A stretch of DNA of 64,000 bases from Thiothrix sp. Its GTDB lineage: Bacteria; Pseudomonadota; Gammaproteobacteria; Thiotrichales; Thiotrichaceae. The notes under the pieces are model-generated. The model had not been told where the DNA came from, searched no databases, and worked only from the letters and a program-made list of their open reading frames with translations. The DNA lies in contig JAGRJD010000028.1 in assembly GCA_020442915.1 (NCBI GenBank), forward strand, positions 1 through 64,000, given 5' to 3'. Positions 46,402 through 56,165 of this stretch are shown here, in pieces. How positions within the stretch are numbered: the stretch's first letter is position 1; the number at the start of each line of letters is the position of its first letter. Position numbers and translations under genes: made by a program.

Positions 46402-46950
46402 ATGAAACCGGAAATTTTTGAGATCAGAACAGTCGGATCGGGTTTGTTGAGTGTCATGCCGTGCCCCCGCGCCACCCACCTTGAACAGGACCTTGCCGTA
46501 CTGGCAGAGCGCAGGGTTGACCGGGTGGTATCACTGCTGGAAACTGAAGAAGCGGCCCATCTGGGGCTGGCGGAAGAGGCTGCAGCCTGTCACAGGCTCG
46601 GCATGGACTTCACCAGCTTTCCGGTACGCGACATGCACCCGCCCCCCAACCTGCGCAAATTCCGTCAGTTGAGTACGGAACTGTATGAAGAACTGCGACA
46701 GGGCAGGAATATCCTGATCCACTGCTATGCCGGCATTGGCCGTACCGGGGTGCTGAGCGGCAGCATCCTGATCCGGAGCGGCATGTCACCCCGGGATGCC
46801 ATTGAGCTGATGTCCACCATCCGGGGCCGCAACATGCCCCAGACCCAGGAGCAATACGACTTTCTGCTGGCCGAAGCCGACCCGCCTGCCGCAGAACGGC
46901 AGACACCGGGACGCTTCAGCTGGCTCTGGAAACGGCGTCAGACCGCCTGA
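46402..46950 (+). CDS. Dual-specificity/tyrosine protein phosphatase
   Basis: A 182-residue Cys-based phosphatase with the signature ILIHCYAGIGRTGVLSG (HCx5R) near residue 110 and the general-acid Asp in FTSFPVRDMHPP. The WPD-like loop and the MPQTQEQYDFLLAEA end match small kinase-associated phosphatase types. The target is unknown. Its last 13 bases overlap the 3' end of the rhomboid gene on the other strand. Confidence 0.85.
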   Translation: MKPEIFEIRTVGSGLLSVMPCPRATHLEQDLAVLAERRVDRVVSLLETEEAAHLGLAEEAAACHRLGMDFTSFPVRDMHPPPNLRKFRQLSTELYEELRQGRNILIHCYAGIGRTGVLSGSILIRSGMSPRDAIELMSTIRGRNMPQTQEQYDFLLAEADPPAAERQTPGRFSWLWKRRQTA

Positions 46951-47507
46951 GGCCGGGAATACTTCACCATCCCCCAGGCCGTCAGCGCCCCGGCAATGGC
47001 ACCGAACAGGTGCCCGTCCCAGGAAACGCCACGCTGCCAGGGCATCACGCCCGCCAGCAGGCTGGAACCGTACAGGAACATGACCAGCACCGCCACAGCC
47101 ATCGGCACCAGCCGTCGTTCCAGCAGTCCGGAGACAATCAGGAAGGTTGCCAGCCCGAACACCAGTCCGCTGGCACCGACATGAATCGAGGCACCACGCC
47201 CGAACAGCCACAGCAGCCCTCCGCCGGCCAGGACGATGGAAATCACGATCCAGCGGCTGTTGGCACGCGAACCGGCCAGCAGGATCAGCAGTACAAACAG
47301 GGGCACGGTATTACTGAGAATGTGTGACCAGTTGTCATGCAGAAACGGCATGGCAACAATGCCCACCAGTCCGCTCAGGTGCCGGGGCACCAGACCGAAA
47401 CTTTCCAGCGGCAGAAACCGGTCCAGCAGGAATACCCCCCAGATGGCGGCAATGAACAGCAGGACCGGCAGCAGTTCTTCCCGGATACGGTGCACGTGGC
47501 TCGTCAT
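46938..47507 (-). CDS. Rhomboid-family intramembrane serine protease
   Basis: A 189-residue membrane protein with about six spans. It carries the rhomboid features FLHDNWSHILSNTVPL (the Asn that stabilises the oxyanion), the nucleophile in HVGASGLVFG, and the catalytic His in WDGHLFGAIAG. It overlaps the start of rlhA by 4 bp. Its candidate substrate, a protein with a GlyGly-CTERM-like tail, is encoded 1.4 kb away. However, the loop-1 sequence looks like ordinary rhomboids rather than the dedicated rhombosortase subfamily. Confidence 0.85.
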   Translation of the reverse strand: MTSHVHRIREELLPVLLFIAAIWGVFLLDRFLPLESFGLVPRHLSGLVGIVAMPFLHDNWSHILSNTVPLFVLLILLAGSRANSRWIVISIVLAGGGLLWLFGRGASIHVGASGLVFGLATFLIVSGLLERRLVPMAVAVLVMFLYGSSLLAGVMPWQRGVSWDGHLFGAIAGALTAWGMVKYSRPQAV

Positions 47508-49480
47508 ACAGACTCCTTCTGAAAAAATACCAGCGGCATGGCCTGCCCGTCCGATCCGGGCCGTGGCTGACGTGCAATGTGCGGCTTCATTGTGCCCATC
47601 ACATGCATTTCACAGGGCCGGCACTCAAAGCGCAGGGTATAGGTTTCCGTCCCGGATTTCAGGACCAGCGGATCAGCACGCACCTGCCCCATCACCCCGG
47701 TCACGCCTCTGGCCTGTTTCGGACACAGCTGGTAGGCATAGCGCAGGCAGTGTTTGGTGATCATCAGGCTGACCTCACCCGGCTCGGCATGCGCTTCATA
47801 GGCCGGCTCGATCACCTCGACCCCGTGGCGGCGATAAAATTGCCAAGCCAGGGAATTATAGACATTGCCCAGATAATCAAGGCTGGTTTCCGGGTAAGGT
47901 GCCGGTGGCTCCAGCCCGGCCTTGCGCACCCCGCGCGCCAGCACTTCCAGGCGGGCCTGCTCCAGTTTCGCCACCCCGTCCCGGCGCAGCTGGTTCAGCA
48001 CCGAACTGGGCAGGAACCAGGGCTGTGACAGCTGCAGCACAATCACCTCCGCCACAAACAGGGTATTCCCCAGCCGTCCCAGCTGCTCACGGGCCTGCGC
48101 GTCCCCCTGCTGCGGCTGACGCGCCAGCTCCAGTGGCAGAACAGCCGGTACCGCCACCGCCACCCCGTCGGCATCCGTCAGCTCCAGCACCAGCCCACCC
48201 GGTACGTCACGCAGCAGCAGACGCAAACTGATGCTCCGCCGGGCCGAAGGCTTCAGCAGTGCCTGTTCCCAGGCATGATCGCGGTTGCGACTGATGGCCA
48301 TTCCCGGCTTCAGGCCCTGCAAGACCAGCGCATCATTCGGCACCACATGCCAGATACTGTCCCCATCCACATTCCGGCCCCGCTGCGCCACGGTATTGAC
48401 CTGAACCCCGACCACTTCGCGCTTGCGCATGAAGCTGATGCCATCGCCATTGTGCATGGCTTCGGAAGTGGCGATTTCCAGCCAGTCGGGGCCGACCCGG
48501 TGTACCACGCCCAGGGCTGTGCCGGTGAACTTGGGGGAATCGAAAGCGCCGATATCCGCCTTGCGCCCGCTGGTGAAATAATCGGTACCGGCGCGGTTGA
48601 AAGTCTTGTCCGGGTCCGGGCGGAACAGGAATTCGCAGCGTCCCGAGCTGGCCGGAACCAGATCAGCATGCCCCTCCAGTATGCCGTCCAGCAGCTGGCG
48701 GTAATGGGCGGTGATGTTCTTGACGTAGGTCATATCCTTGTAACGCCCCTCGATCTTGAAAGAGCGGATACCGGCACCCAGCAACGCAGCCAGATTAGCA
48801 CTCTGGTTGTTGTCCTTCATCGACAGCAGGTGCTTGTCAAAGGCAATCACCCCGCCCTGCCGGTCGGTCAGGGTATAGGGCAGGCGGCAGGCCTGGGAGC
48901 AGTCACCCCGGTTGGCACTGCGCCCGGTTTCGGCATGGCTGAGGTAGCACTGGCCCGAGAACGCCACACACAGGGCACCGTGAATGAAGTATTCCAGCAC
49001 CGCCCCGGCAGCCACCGCCGCCTGTACCTCCCGAATCTGCGTTATGGAAAGCTCACGCGCCAGCACCAGCTGGGAGAACCCGGCATCACTCAGGAAACGC
49101 GCCTTGGCGGGGGAGCGGATGTCGCACTGGGTCGAGGCATGCAGCTCAATCGGTGGAAGATCCATTTCCAGCAGTGCCATGTCCTGCACAATCAGGGCAT
49201 CCACCCCGGCGTCATACAGCGCATGCACCAGCTGACGGGCCGGTTCCAGTTCGGCCTCATGCAGGATGGTGTTGAGGGTCACAAAAATGCGTACGCGATA
49301 CCGGTGTGCAAAAGCCACCAGCCCGGCAATATCGGCCACACTGTTGGCTGCATTATGGCGTGCCCCGAAACCGGGACCGCCGATGTAGACTGCATCGGCC
49401 CCGTGCAGAATGGCTTCACGCCCGATTTCCGCTGTCCGGGCCGGTGACAGCAGTTCAACCTGATGTGGCTGGAGACTCAT
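47504..49480 (-). CDS. rlhA: 23S rRNA 5-hydroxycytidine C2501 synthase (U32 family)
   Basis: A U32 peptidase-family protein that hydroxylates C2501 of 23S rRNA, with prephenate and iron involved. The 658-residue length matches RlhA (YdcP, 653) rather than the shorter TrhP (YegQ). Motifs are VELLSPARTAEIGREAILHG, GADAVYIGGPGFGARHNAAN, the Fe-S-type cysteines in CYLSHAETGRSANRGDCSQACR, and SFKIEGRYKDMTYVKNIT. The ATG at 49480 has a weak ribosome binding site (CGGAT). It is co-transcribed with the rhomboid gene. Confidence 0.9.
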   Translation of the reverse strand: MSLQPHQVELLSPARTAEIGREAILHGADAVYIGGPGFGARHNAANSVADIAGLVAFAHRYRVRIFVTLNTILHEAELEPARQLVHALYDAGVDALIVQDMALLEMDLPPIELHASTQCDIRSPAKARFLSDAGFSQLVLARELSITQIREVQAAVAAGAVLEYFIHGALCVAFSGQCYLSHAETGRSANRGDCSQACRLPYTLTDRQGGVIAFDKHLLSMKDNNQSANLAALLGAGIRSFKIEGRYKDMTYVKNITAHYRQLLDGILEGHADLVPASSGRCEFLFRPDPDKTFNRAGTDYFTSGRKADIGAFDSPKFTGTALGVVHRVGPDWLEIATSEAMHNGDGISFMRKREVVGVQVNTVAQRGRNVDGDSIWHVVPNDALVLQGLKPGMAISRNRDHAWEQALLKPSARRSISLRLLLRDVPGGLVLELTDADGVAVAVPAVLPLELARQPQQGDAQAREQLGRLGNTLFVAEVIVLQLSQPWFLPSSVLNQLRRDGVAKLEQARLEVLARGVRKAGLEPPAPYPETSLDYLGNVYNSLAWQFYRRHGVEVIEPAYEAHAEPGEVSLMITKHCLRYAYQLCPKQARGVTGVMGQVRADPLVLKSGTETYTLRFECRPCEMHVMGTMKPHIARQPRPGSDGQAMPLVFFQKESV

Positions 49481-49574
49481 GGCAAATCCGTGTTTGTAAA
49501 CCGTGGTTGAAATCGGCGTCAGTATAGCCCTGCTGCCGGGATTCCCCAAGTACACACGCCCCGGCCCGCCGGCT

Positions 49575-50237
49575 TTACGGCAGCAGCCACGCGCGCAGAA
49601 ACATCCCGAGGTCCCGGATTTCCGCCAGACTCACGCTGTGCCCGATCGGGTAGGTCAGGTATTCGGGCGCATACCCCATCTCCTGCAGGCGCTTTTGAGC
49701 CGCCTGCCCCAGACTTTCCGGCACCACGTCATCCATGAGGCCATGGCAGATCCGGATCAGCAGTTTGCGGTTGGCGGCATCCGGACGAATGGTGTCGGCA
49801 GTGGCAAAATAAGTCGACAAGGCCAGCACCCCGGCCAGCGGTTCGGGGTAGGTCAGCGCGGCCTGATACACCACCGCCCCGCCCTGCGAAAACCCGGCCA
49901 GCACAATGCGCTCACTGGCAATGCCGCGCTCCCGTTCACGGTCAACCAGCGCCTGTACAGCGCGGGCTGACGCCAGCAGCTGCCCGGTATCCACCCTGCG
50001 TCCCAGATCCATTTCCAGAATGTCATACCAGGCCGGCATCACATAGCCATTATTGATGGTGACCGGAATGCGCGGGGCATGCGGAAATACAAAACGGATC
50101 GGTGCATCCGCCGGCAGACCCAGCTCCGGGACCACCGGCTCGAAGTCATGCCCGTCCGCCCCCAAGCCATGCAGCCAGATCACGGCAGCCGTGGCCGGGA
50201 CCGGGGGTTCAATTTCAACAGCAGGCAGCAAGGCCAT
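49575..50237 (-). CDS. Carboxylesterase/acyl-protein thioesterase-like hydrolase
   Basis: A 220-residue alpha/beta hydrolase: AAVIWLHGLGADGHDFEPVV near the N terminus (oxyanion loop), nucleophile in VLAGFSQGGAVVY, Asp in CHGLMDDVVPE and His in YPIGHSVSLAEI. It matches the small EstB/phospholipase family. The natural substrate is unknown. The gene stands in the same orientation as rlhA. Confidence 0.9.
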   Translation of the reverse strand: MALLPAVEIEPPVPATAAVIWLHGLGADGHDFEPVVPELGLPADAPIRFVFPHAPRIPVTINNGYVMPAWYDILEMDLGRRVDTGQLLASARAVQALVDRERERGIASERIVLAGFSQGGAVVYQAALTYPEPLAGVLALSTYFATADTIRPDAANRKLLIRICHGLMDDVVPESLGQAAQKRLQEMGYAPEYLTYPIGHSVSLAEIRDLGMFLRAWLLP

Positions 50238-50379
50238 GGTTCATCTCCCTGAAAGTGATAAACCGGCTCCTGTCAAACCCTCGACGGAAGCCGGAAGGGC
50301 TATGGTATCAGGATAATCCGGTGTTCTCAGGTGTCGGGATGGTTCCAGTTCAGGCATCTTCGGTATTGTAGCCGTAGAC

Positions 50380-50490
50380 TCAGGGGCGCAGCAGACGGTC
50401 CTGCGCCTGAAAAGCCGCTATTTCAGCCCGTTTTTCAGGCACGATCTCACTGCCATCCCTGCCCGCCAGCAAGGCTGCTGATTTGATCAC
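50380..50490 (-). CDS. Possible 36-residue small protein after the EamA gene
   Basis: A short reading frame begins with GTG in the sequence GTGA that overlaps the EamA stop by 4 bp, has AGGG just upstream, and ends in TGA at 50380. It would encode MIKSAALLAGRDGSEIVPEK plus 16 residues. The stop/start overlap is typical of coupled genes, but no homologue is recognised and the length is marginal. Confidence 0.25.
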   Translation of the reverse strand: MIKSAALLAGRDGSEIVPEKRAEIAAFQAQDRLLRP

Positions 50491-51419
50491 AAAACCCTGG
50501 CCATCCGCCTGCGCCGCCGTGCCATGTACCAGCCATAGCCGCTCACCACCAGCAGTCCGCCGATCACCATCGCAGTTCCGAGCACAAAACCGGGCTCCAG
50601 CGGCTCCCCCAGCAGCCACACCCCGAACAGTACCCCGAACAGCGGGGTCAGAAACGAGAACACCCCCAGCTGCGGGGCCATGTAACGCTTCAGCAGTGCA
50701 AACCAGGTCAGGAAGCTGCCGAACGACACCACCAGGGTCTGAAACAGCAGGCTGGCATAAGTGGCCGGCCCCGGATTGAAAGTCAGCTGCCCGCTCCAGA
50801 ACGCACCGGTCAGGATCAGCACAAACCCCGTCAGCAACTGGTAAAACAGCGCCTCCAGGGCTGAAGCCGAAGCCAGACTGGTACTGCGCACGGTAACGGT
50901 AGTGGCTCCCCAGCTGGCCCCGGCCAGCAGCGCCAGAAAATCCCCCCACAGCACGTGGGAACCGCTGGCTGAAGGCTGGCTGCCCGAGCCCAGAAATGAC
51001 ACCGCAATCCCGGCAAACGCCAGCAATACCCCCAGCCATTGCAGACGTGCCAGCCGCTCCGCCGGAAATTTCCAGTGCATGCCCAGGGCCACGAAAATCG
51101 GCGCGGTATAAAGCAGCACCACCATGTGCGAGGCCGAGGTATAGCGCAAGCCCTCTCCCACCAGCAGAAACTCCAGCCCGAACAGCGATCCGGCCAGCAG
51201 GCCCGGCTTCCAGTTCTGGCGCAGGTTCAATGCCTTGCGCTGCCAGAACATCAACCCCAGTACCAGCACTGCCGCCAGACCGGAACGCAGGGCAATCTGC
51301 AGGGTGGGTGAAAAATCACTGGCCACGGCCTTGAGCTCAACCTGCTGCAGGCCCCAGATCGCACACAACAGGACCATGATGGCCATGCCCTGTCCATCCA
51401 GCGGGGAACGGGTACTCAT
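50487..51419 (-). CDS. EamA-family (DMT) transporter
   Basis: A 310-residue membrane protein with ten predicted spans in two EamA repeats: MVLLCAIWGLQQVELKAVAS opens the first, and LALLAGASWGATTVTVR opens the second. The tail is basic (ARRRRRMARVL), as in many inner-membrane proteins with cytoplasmic C termini. Such proteins export metabolites or amino acids; the substrate is unknown. The ATG at 51419 follows GAGGAG. It is divergent from sbcC. Confidence 0.87.
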   Translation of the reverse strand: MSTRSPLDGQGMAIMVLLCAIWGLQQVELKAVASDFSPTLQIALRSGLAAVLVLGLMFWQRKALNLRQNWKPGLLAGSLFGLEFLLVGEGLRYTSASHMVVLLYTAPIFVALGMHWKFPAERLARLQWLGVLLAFAGIAVSFLGSGSQPSASGSHVLWGDFLALLAGASWGATTVTVRSTSLASASALEALFYQLLTGFVLILTGAFWSGQLTFNPGPATYASLLFQTLVVSFGSFLTWFALLKRYMAPQLGVFSFLTPLFGVLFGVWLLGEPLEPGFVLGTAMVIGGLLVVSGYGWYMARRRRRMARVL

Positions 51420-51579
51420 GTCGACAACTCCTCGGCAGTGCCGGAACAAAACAGGGGATTATGCCCCGGATCACCGGGGCCGGGATAGCGTTGCGCCATG
51501 CACACTGCCGGCAGCCTGATCCCGCAGCGGCAATTCTGTTACCATGGCCCCTTCTGACTGGCCAGACCCCGAACACCCC

Positions 51580-54500
51580 ATGCGTCCGATCCGTCTCAGC
51601 CTGACCGCTTTTGGTCCATTCCGGCACCGGGAACTCATTGATTTCCTGGACTTTGGCCGGCACGCCCTGTTTTTGATCAACGGCCCCACCGGCTCCGGCA
51701 AGACCATCCTGCTGGATGCGATCTGCTTTGCCCTCTACGGCCAGACCACCGGCGGGGAGCGCGAAGGTCGCCAGCTGCGTTCGGATCATGCCGCCCCGGA
51801 TGTCCTGTGTGAAGTGGACTTCACCTTTGTACTCGGCCACCAGACCTACCGCATCCTGCGCCAGCCGGATCAGGAGCGCCCGAAAAAGCGCGGGAAGGGC
51901 CTGCTGCTGGAACCGGCACGAGCCGATTTCTGGCGCATTGAGGACGACGGCCACGAAACCGTGCTCAGCAGCCGCAAGGTACAGGAAGCCAATGCGGCGA
52001 TCGAAGCCCGGCTCGGGCTGAACGCGGAACAGTTCCGGCAGGTGATCGTCCTGCCACAGGGGCACTTCCGCCAGCTGCTGCTGGCCGGCTCACTGGAGCG
52101 TGAAGCCATCTTCAGCCGCCTGTTCCAGACCCACCGCTACAAACGGCTGGAAGAAAAGCTGGCCGAACGCGCCAGCGCCATCCAGCAGCAGGCCCGCGAA
52201 CTGGACACCATCTGTCAGGGCATCCTGTCCGTCAGTGGCCATCAAAGCCCGGAGGATGCCGGTGCCGAACTGGCACAGCTGCTGCCCCGGCAGCAGGCGC
52301 TGGAACAGCAGCAGCACACCCTGGAGCAGGCCCTGCGCCGGCAGGAGCAGACCCTGCACGAAGCCCGCCGTCAGCAGCAGGCCTGGCTGCGGCTGGAGGA
52401 AACCCGCTTGCAGCTGCAGCAGCTGGAAAACCGTCAGGCCGAAATGGACCGGCAGCAAAACCGCCTGCAGCTGGCCCGGCAAGCGGAAAAACTGGCTCCC
52501 CTGCAACGCGAGCAGCAGCACAGCCAGACCCGATACCAGCAGGGATTGGACACTTGCCAAGAACGCGAACAGGCCCTGCAGCAGGCACAAACCCGCCATT
52601 ACGTAGTCGAAGCCCGGTATCAGGAGCGGAAATCCAGCCACCTGCCCCGGCTGGAAACCCTGCAGCAGCAATCCCTGCAGCTCAACAGCCTGCTGCCCCG
52701 GATGCAGGCACTGGCACAGGCCGAGGCCGCCTGTCAGGAGCTGCAGCGACAGGCCGGGCAGCTGGCGCAGGACGAGGCCCACCTGCAACAGCAGTTCAAC
52801 AGCCGGCAGCAACAGCAGGACACACTGCTAGCCCGGCAGCAGGAACTGCAGCACTACCGGCAGGCGCTGGGGGAGCTGACAATGGAGGCAGACCGGCAAT
52901 CAGCCCGGCTGCAGCTGCAACAGGAGTACGAACACCAGCAGGCCCGGTGGCACACCCTTGAACAGCAGCTGCAGGCCGCACAGGCACAACGGATCGAACG
53001 GGAGCAGGCATTGCAGCAGGCCCGGCAGCTGCGCCTGGCGACGGAAATACGCTGGCATCAGGGACAGGCACTGCTGCTGGCCCGGCAGCTGCAAGCCGGC
53101 CTGCCCTGTCCGGTGTGCGGCAGCCTTGAGCATCCGGCCCCGGCACAGGCTGAAGTCCAGCCCCCCGGTGAACAGGCGCTGGAACAGGCACGCAGCACCG
53201 AACAGGCGGCTCAGGCGTCGATCCGGCAGCTGGAACACCAGCTGGCCCGGCAGCAGGGAGAATGGCAGGAACTGCAGCAACGCCTGGACGATATCCGCCC
53301 CCGGCTTTCCGAGCCTGCACGCGACAGCCAGCAGCTGGCCCGGAGCCTCGCCACCCTGCAGCAGCGTATGGCCACGCTGGAACGGGAACTGCAGCAGCTG
53401 GCCGGGCTGGCCCCGCAGCTGCAGACGCTGGAGCAGGAACTGGGCGCCATCCGGCAGCTACTGGAGCCCCTGCAGCAGGAAAGCCACGACTGCCGCCAGC
53501 AGCTGGCCATCGCCCAGGCACACCACCAGCAGCTGCTGGACAGCCTGCCCGCCGACTGCCGCACTGCAGCCGCTCTGGAGCAGGCCATCCGGCAGGCCGG
53601 CAGCGAACACGGGCAGCTGGAACAGGCGCTGCAGCAGGCCGAGCAGGACTGGCGTGACGGACAGGCCGGAGTCCGGGAGCAGCAGACCCTGCTGCAGGAA
53701 GCGCAACGGCACCTGCAGCAGGTTACACAGGAGCAGGAAAACCGGAGCCGGTGCTGGCAGGAGGCCCTGCAGGCCAGTGCCTTTGCAAGCCCGCAGGACT
53801 GGGAACAGGCCCGCCTTGATGATGACGAATGCCAGCGGCTGGCGGCAGACATCGAACAGCACGGACGCGAACGGATGCAGCTGCACACCCTGCTCCGGGA
53901 GCGCGCGGCCCAGGTGACGGAACAGGAATGGCCGGCATTGTCAGCGCTGGAGCAGGAGCAGACCCGCCTGCAGGACAGCCTGCAACAGGGGGGGCACGCA
54001 CTGCAGCAGCTCCAGTCCCGCACCGGCCAGCTCCGGCAAGCTCTGGAGCGGCATGCCGACCAGGTTCAGCAGCAGCAGGCCCTGCAGCAGCAGTACACCC
54101 TGGTCGGCACCCTGGCGGAACTGGCCACAGGTAAAAATGCCCACAAGATCAGCCTGCAGCGTTTCGTGCTCAGCGTATTGCTGGATGACGTGCTGCTGGC
54201 AGCCAGCACCCGTTTCCAGCACATGAGCAAGGGCCGCTACGAACTGATCCGCAAGGAGACCCGCAGCAAGGGCAATCGCGCCGCCGGACTGGACCTGCAG
54301 GTGGCCGATGCCTGGACCGGCAGGGAGCGTGATGTGGCCACCCTGTCCGGCGGGGAAAGCTTCATGGCGGCGCTGGCACTCGCGCTCGGCATGTCGGATG
54401 TGATTCAGGGCTATGCCGGCGGCATGCGCCTGGAAACCCTGTTCATCGACGAGGGCTTCGGCAGTCTGGACGAGGAGTCACTGGAGCTGGCCATCCGCGT

Positions 54501-54633
54501 GCTGGGTGAGCTGCGCGATGGTGGGCGCATGGTGGGTATCATTTCGCACGTGGCCGAGCTCAAGGCCCAGATTCCGCAGCGTCTGGACGTGATACCGGGG
54601 CGGGCGGGCAGCCGGGTGCGGGTGGTGGGTTGA
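51580..54633 (+). CDS. sbcC: SMC-like DNA exonuclease subunit SbcC
   Basis: ATPase subunit of the SbcCD (Mre11-Rad50-like) nuclease that opens hairpins and blocked DNA ends. The 1017-residue protein has the N-terminal FGPFRHRELIDF and Walker A GPTGSGKTILLDAI, a very long Gln/Leu-rich coiled coil (about 180-850), a zinc hook CPVC at Cys510 and Cys513, then the ABC signature VATLSGGESFMAALALALGM and Walker B TLFIDEGFGSLDEESL. The nuclease gene sbcD is normally directly upstream, but here an EamA transporter gene is divergent. SbcD must be elsewhere. Confidence 0.93.
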   Translation: MRPIRLSLTAFGPFRHRELIDFLDFGRHALFLINGPTGSGKTILLDAICFALYGQTTGGEREGRQLRSDHAAPDVLCEVDFTFVLGHQTYRILRQPDQERPKKRGKGLLLEPARADFWRIEDDGHETVLSSRKVQEANAAIEARLGLNAEQFRQVIVLPQGHFRQLLLAGSLEREAIFSRLFQTHRYKRLEEKLAERASAIQQQARELDTICQGILSVSGHQSPEDAGAELAQLLPRQQALEQQQHTLEQALRRQEQTLHEARRQQQAWLRLEETRLQLQQLENRQAEMDRQQNRLQLARQAEKLAPLQREQQHSQTRYQQGLDTCQEREQALQQAQTRHYVVEARYQERKSSHLPRLETLQQQSLQLNSLLPRMQALAQAEAACQELQRQAGQLAQDEAHLQQQFNSRQQQQDTLLARQQELQHYRQALGELTMEADRQSARLQLQQEYEHQQARWHTLEQQLQAAQAQRIEREQALQQARQLRLATEIRWHQGQALLLARQLQAGLPCPVCGSLEHPAPAQAEVQPPGEQALEQARSTEQAAQASIRQLEHQLARQQGEWQELQQRLDDIRPRLSEPARDSQQLARSLATLQQRMATLERELQQLAGLAPQLQTLEQELGAIRQLLEPLQQESHDCRQQLAIAQAHHQQLLDSLPADCRTAAALEQAIRQAGSEHGQLEQALQQAEQDWRDGQAGVREQQTLLQEAQRHLQQVTQEQENRSRCWQEALQASAFASPQDWEQARLDDDECQRLAADIEQHGRERMQLHTLLRERAAQVTEQEWPALSALEQEQTRLQDSLQQGGHALQQLQSRTGQLRQALERHADQVQQQQALQQQYTLVGTLAELATGKNAHKISLQRFVLSVLLDDVLLAASTRFQHMSKGRYELIRKETRSKGNRAAGLDLQVADAWTGRERDVATLSGGESFMAALALALGMSDVIQGYAGGMRLETLFIDEGFGSLDEESLELAIRVLGELRDGGRMVGIISHVAELKAQIPQRLDVIPGRAGSRVRVVG

Positions 54634-54655
54634 GGCTGGCCGGGGCGGGCGTGAC

Positions 54656-56140
54656 CTACTGAAACGCCGTTTCATCAAAGGCCCGCAACTTGCGCGAATG
54701 CAGGCGCTCGGAAGGCATCTCACGCAGTTTCTCCATGGTGCGGATGCCGATGGTCAGGTGCTGGGCCACCTGACGGCTATAGAATTCGGTAGCCATGCCC
54801 GGCAGCTTCAGCTCCCCGTGCAGCGGTTTGTCCGATACGCACAGCAGGGTGCCGTAGGGAACGCGGAAGCGGAAGCCGTTGGCGGCGATGGTGGCCGACT
54901 CCATGTCCAGCCCGATGGCGCGTGATTTCGACAGGCGCTTGACCGGGCCGGACTGGTCACGCAGCTCCCAGTTGCGGTTGTCAATGGTGGCCACGGTACC
55001 GGTACGCATGATTTTTTTCAGTTCATAACCGGACAGCTGTGTCACCTCTTCCACCGCCTGCTCCAGCGCCACCTGCACCTCCGCCAGCGCCGGAATCGGT
55101 ACCCAGACCGGCAGGTCTTCATTCAGCACATTGTCTTCGCGCATGTAGGCATGGGCCAGCACGTAATCCCCCAGCGACTGCCCCTTGCGCAGCCCGGCAC
55201 AGTGCCCCAGCATCAGCCACGCATGCGGGCGCAGCACGGCAATATGATCGGTAATGGTCTTGGCATTCGACGGCCCCACACCGATATTCACCAGCGTGAT
55301 GCCGGAATGGTCCGGACGGGTCAGGTGGTAGGCCGGCATCTGCGGCGCACGGGCGACCGGCCTGCCCTCCACGGCATTCGTCCCCCGGCGGGTGATCACA
55401 TTGCCCGGCTCCACCAGCGCCTCATAGCCACCGTCCGGCTGCAGCAGGATTGCCCGTGCATGGCGCACGAACTCATCCACATAAAACTGATAATTGGTGA
55501 ACAGCACGAAATTCTGGAAATGGGCCGGGCGGGTGGCCGTATAATGGGCCAGCCGGTGCAGCGAGTAATCAATGCGCGAGGCCGTGAACGGAGCCAGTGG
55601 CTGGGGCACACCGGGGCGGTCGTCATATTCGCCATTGACGATGCGGTCATCGGTCTGGGCCAGATCGGGAGCATCACACACATCGCGCAAAGGCCGGGTC
55701 AGGCGCTCCTGCAGCGAGCCTTCGACATGAATCCCCTCAGGCAGCGCGAAATGGAGCGGAATCGGCACGGTCGAGATGCCGACCGTGACCGGCACCCGGT
55801 GGTTGGCCATCAGCAGTTCCAGCTGGCGCTGCAGGTAATCCTCGAACAGGTCCGGACGGGTGATGGTGGTGAAATAGGTGCCCGGCCCCGGTACCCGCCC
55901 GTAAGCCAGACGCGAGTCAACATTGGCATGGCTGCCGGTACTGATGCTGACCTGGGGATAGAAGGCGCGGAAACGGGCTGCCGGGGCATTGCCGTCCATC
56001 AGGCTGCAGAATGACCGGTACAGGAAGTCGGTGCCGGTGTGATACAGCTGTTTCAAAGCAGCCACGGCATCGGCAGCCTGATGGCAGACGCGGGCGGGCG
56101 GGTAATCGGGACTGATGACGGGCAGGTCACTGTTGTTCAT
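54656..56140 (-). CDS. amn: AMP nucleosidase
   Basis: Cleaves AMP to adenine and ribose-5-phosphate, controlling the adenylate pool. The 494-residue protein has the Amn-specific N-terminal domain (VSISTGSHANVDSRLAYGRV; PGPGTYFTTITRPDLFEDYL) and the nucleoside-phosphorylase-like C-terminal domain (TLVNIGVGPSNAKTITDHIA; HAWLMLGHCAGLRKGQSLGD; LDMESATIAANGFRFRVPYG). It converges with sbcC 22 bp away. A palindrome lies just upstream of its start. Confidence 0.95.
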   Translation of the reverse strand: MNNSDLPVISPDYPPARVCHQAADAVAALKQLYHTGTDFLYRSFCSLMDGNAPAARFRAFYPQVSISTGSHANVDSRLAYGRVPGPGTYFTTITRPDLFEDYLQRQLELLMANHRVPVTVGISTVPIPLHFALPEGIHVEGSLQERLTRPLRDVCDAPDLAQTDDRIVNGEYDDRPGVPQPLAPFTASRIDYSLHRLAHYTATRPAHFQNFVLFTNYQFYVDEFVRHARAILLQPDGGYEALVEPGNVITRRGTNAVEGRPVARAPQMPAYHLTRPDHSGITLVNIGVGPSNAKTITDHIAVLRPHAWLMLGHCAGLRKGQSLGDYVLAHAYMREDNVLNEDLPVWVPIPALAEVQVALEQAVEEVTQLSGYELKKIMRTGTVATIDNRNWELRDQSGPVKRLSKSRAIGLDMESATIAANGFRFRVPYGTLLCVSDKPLHGELKLPGMATEFYSRQVAQHLTIGIRTMEKLREMPSERLHSRKLRAFDETAFQ

Positions 56141-56165
56141 ATTGGCTACCTCGGTTTGGCCTTAT

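Noticed and set aside
52090-54222. Several Leu/Gln-rich or Ala/Pro-rich frames on both strands within sbcC
   Set aside because: They arise from the repetitive CAG/CTG-like codon pattern of the coiled coil and have no independent start signals.
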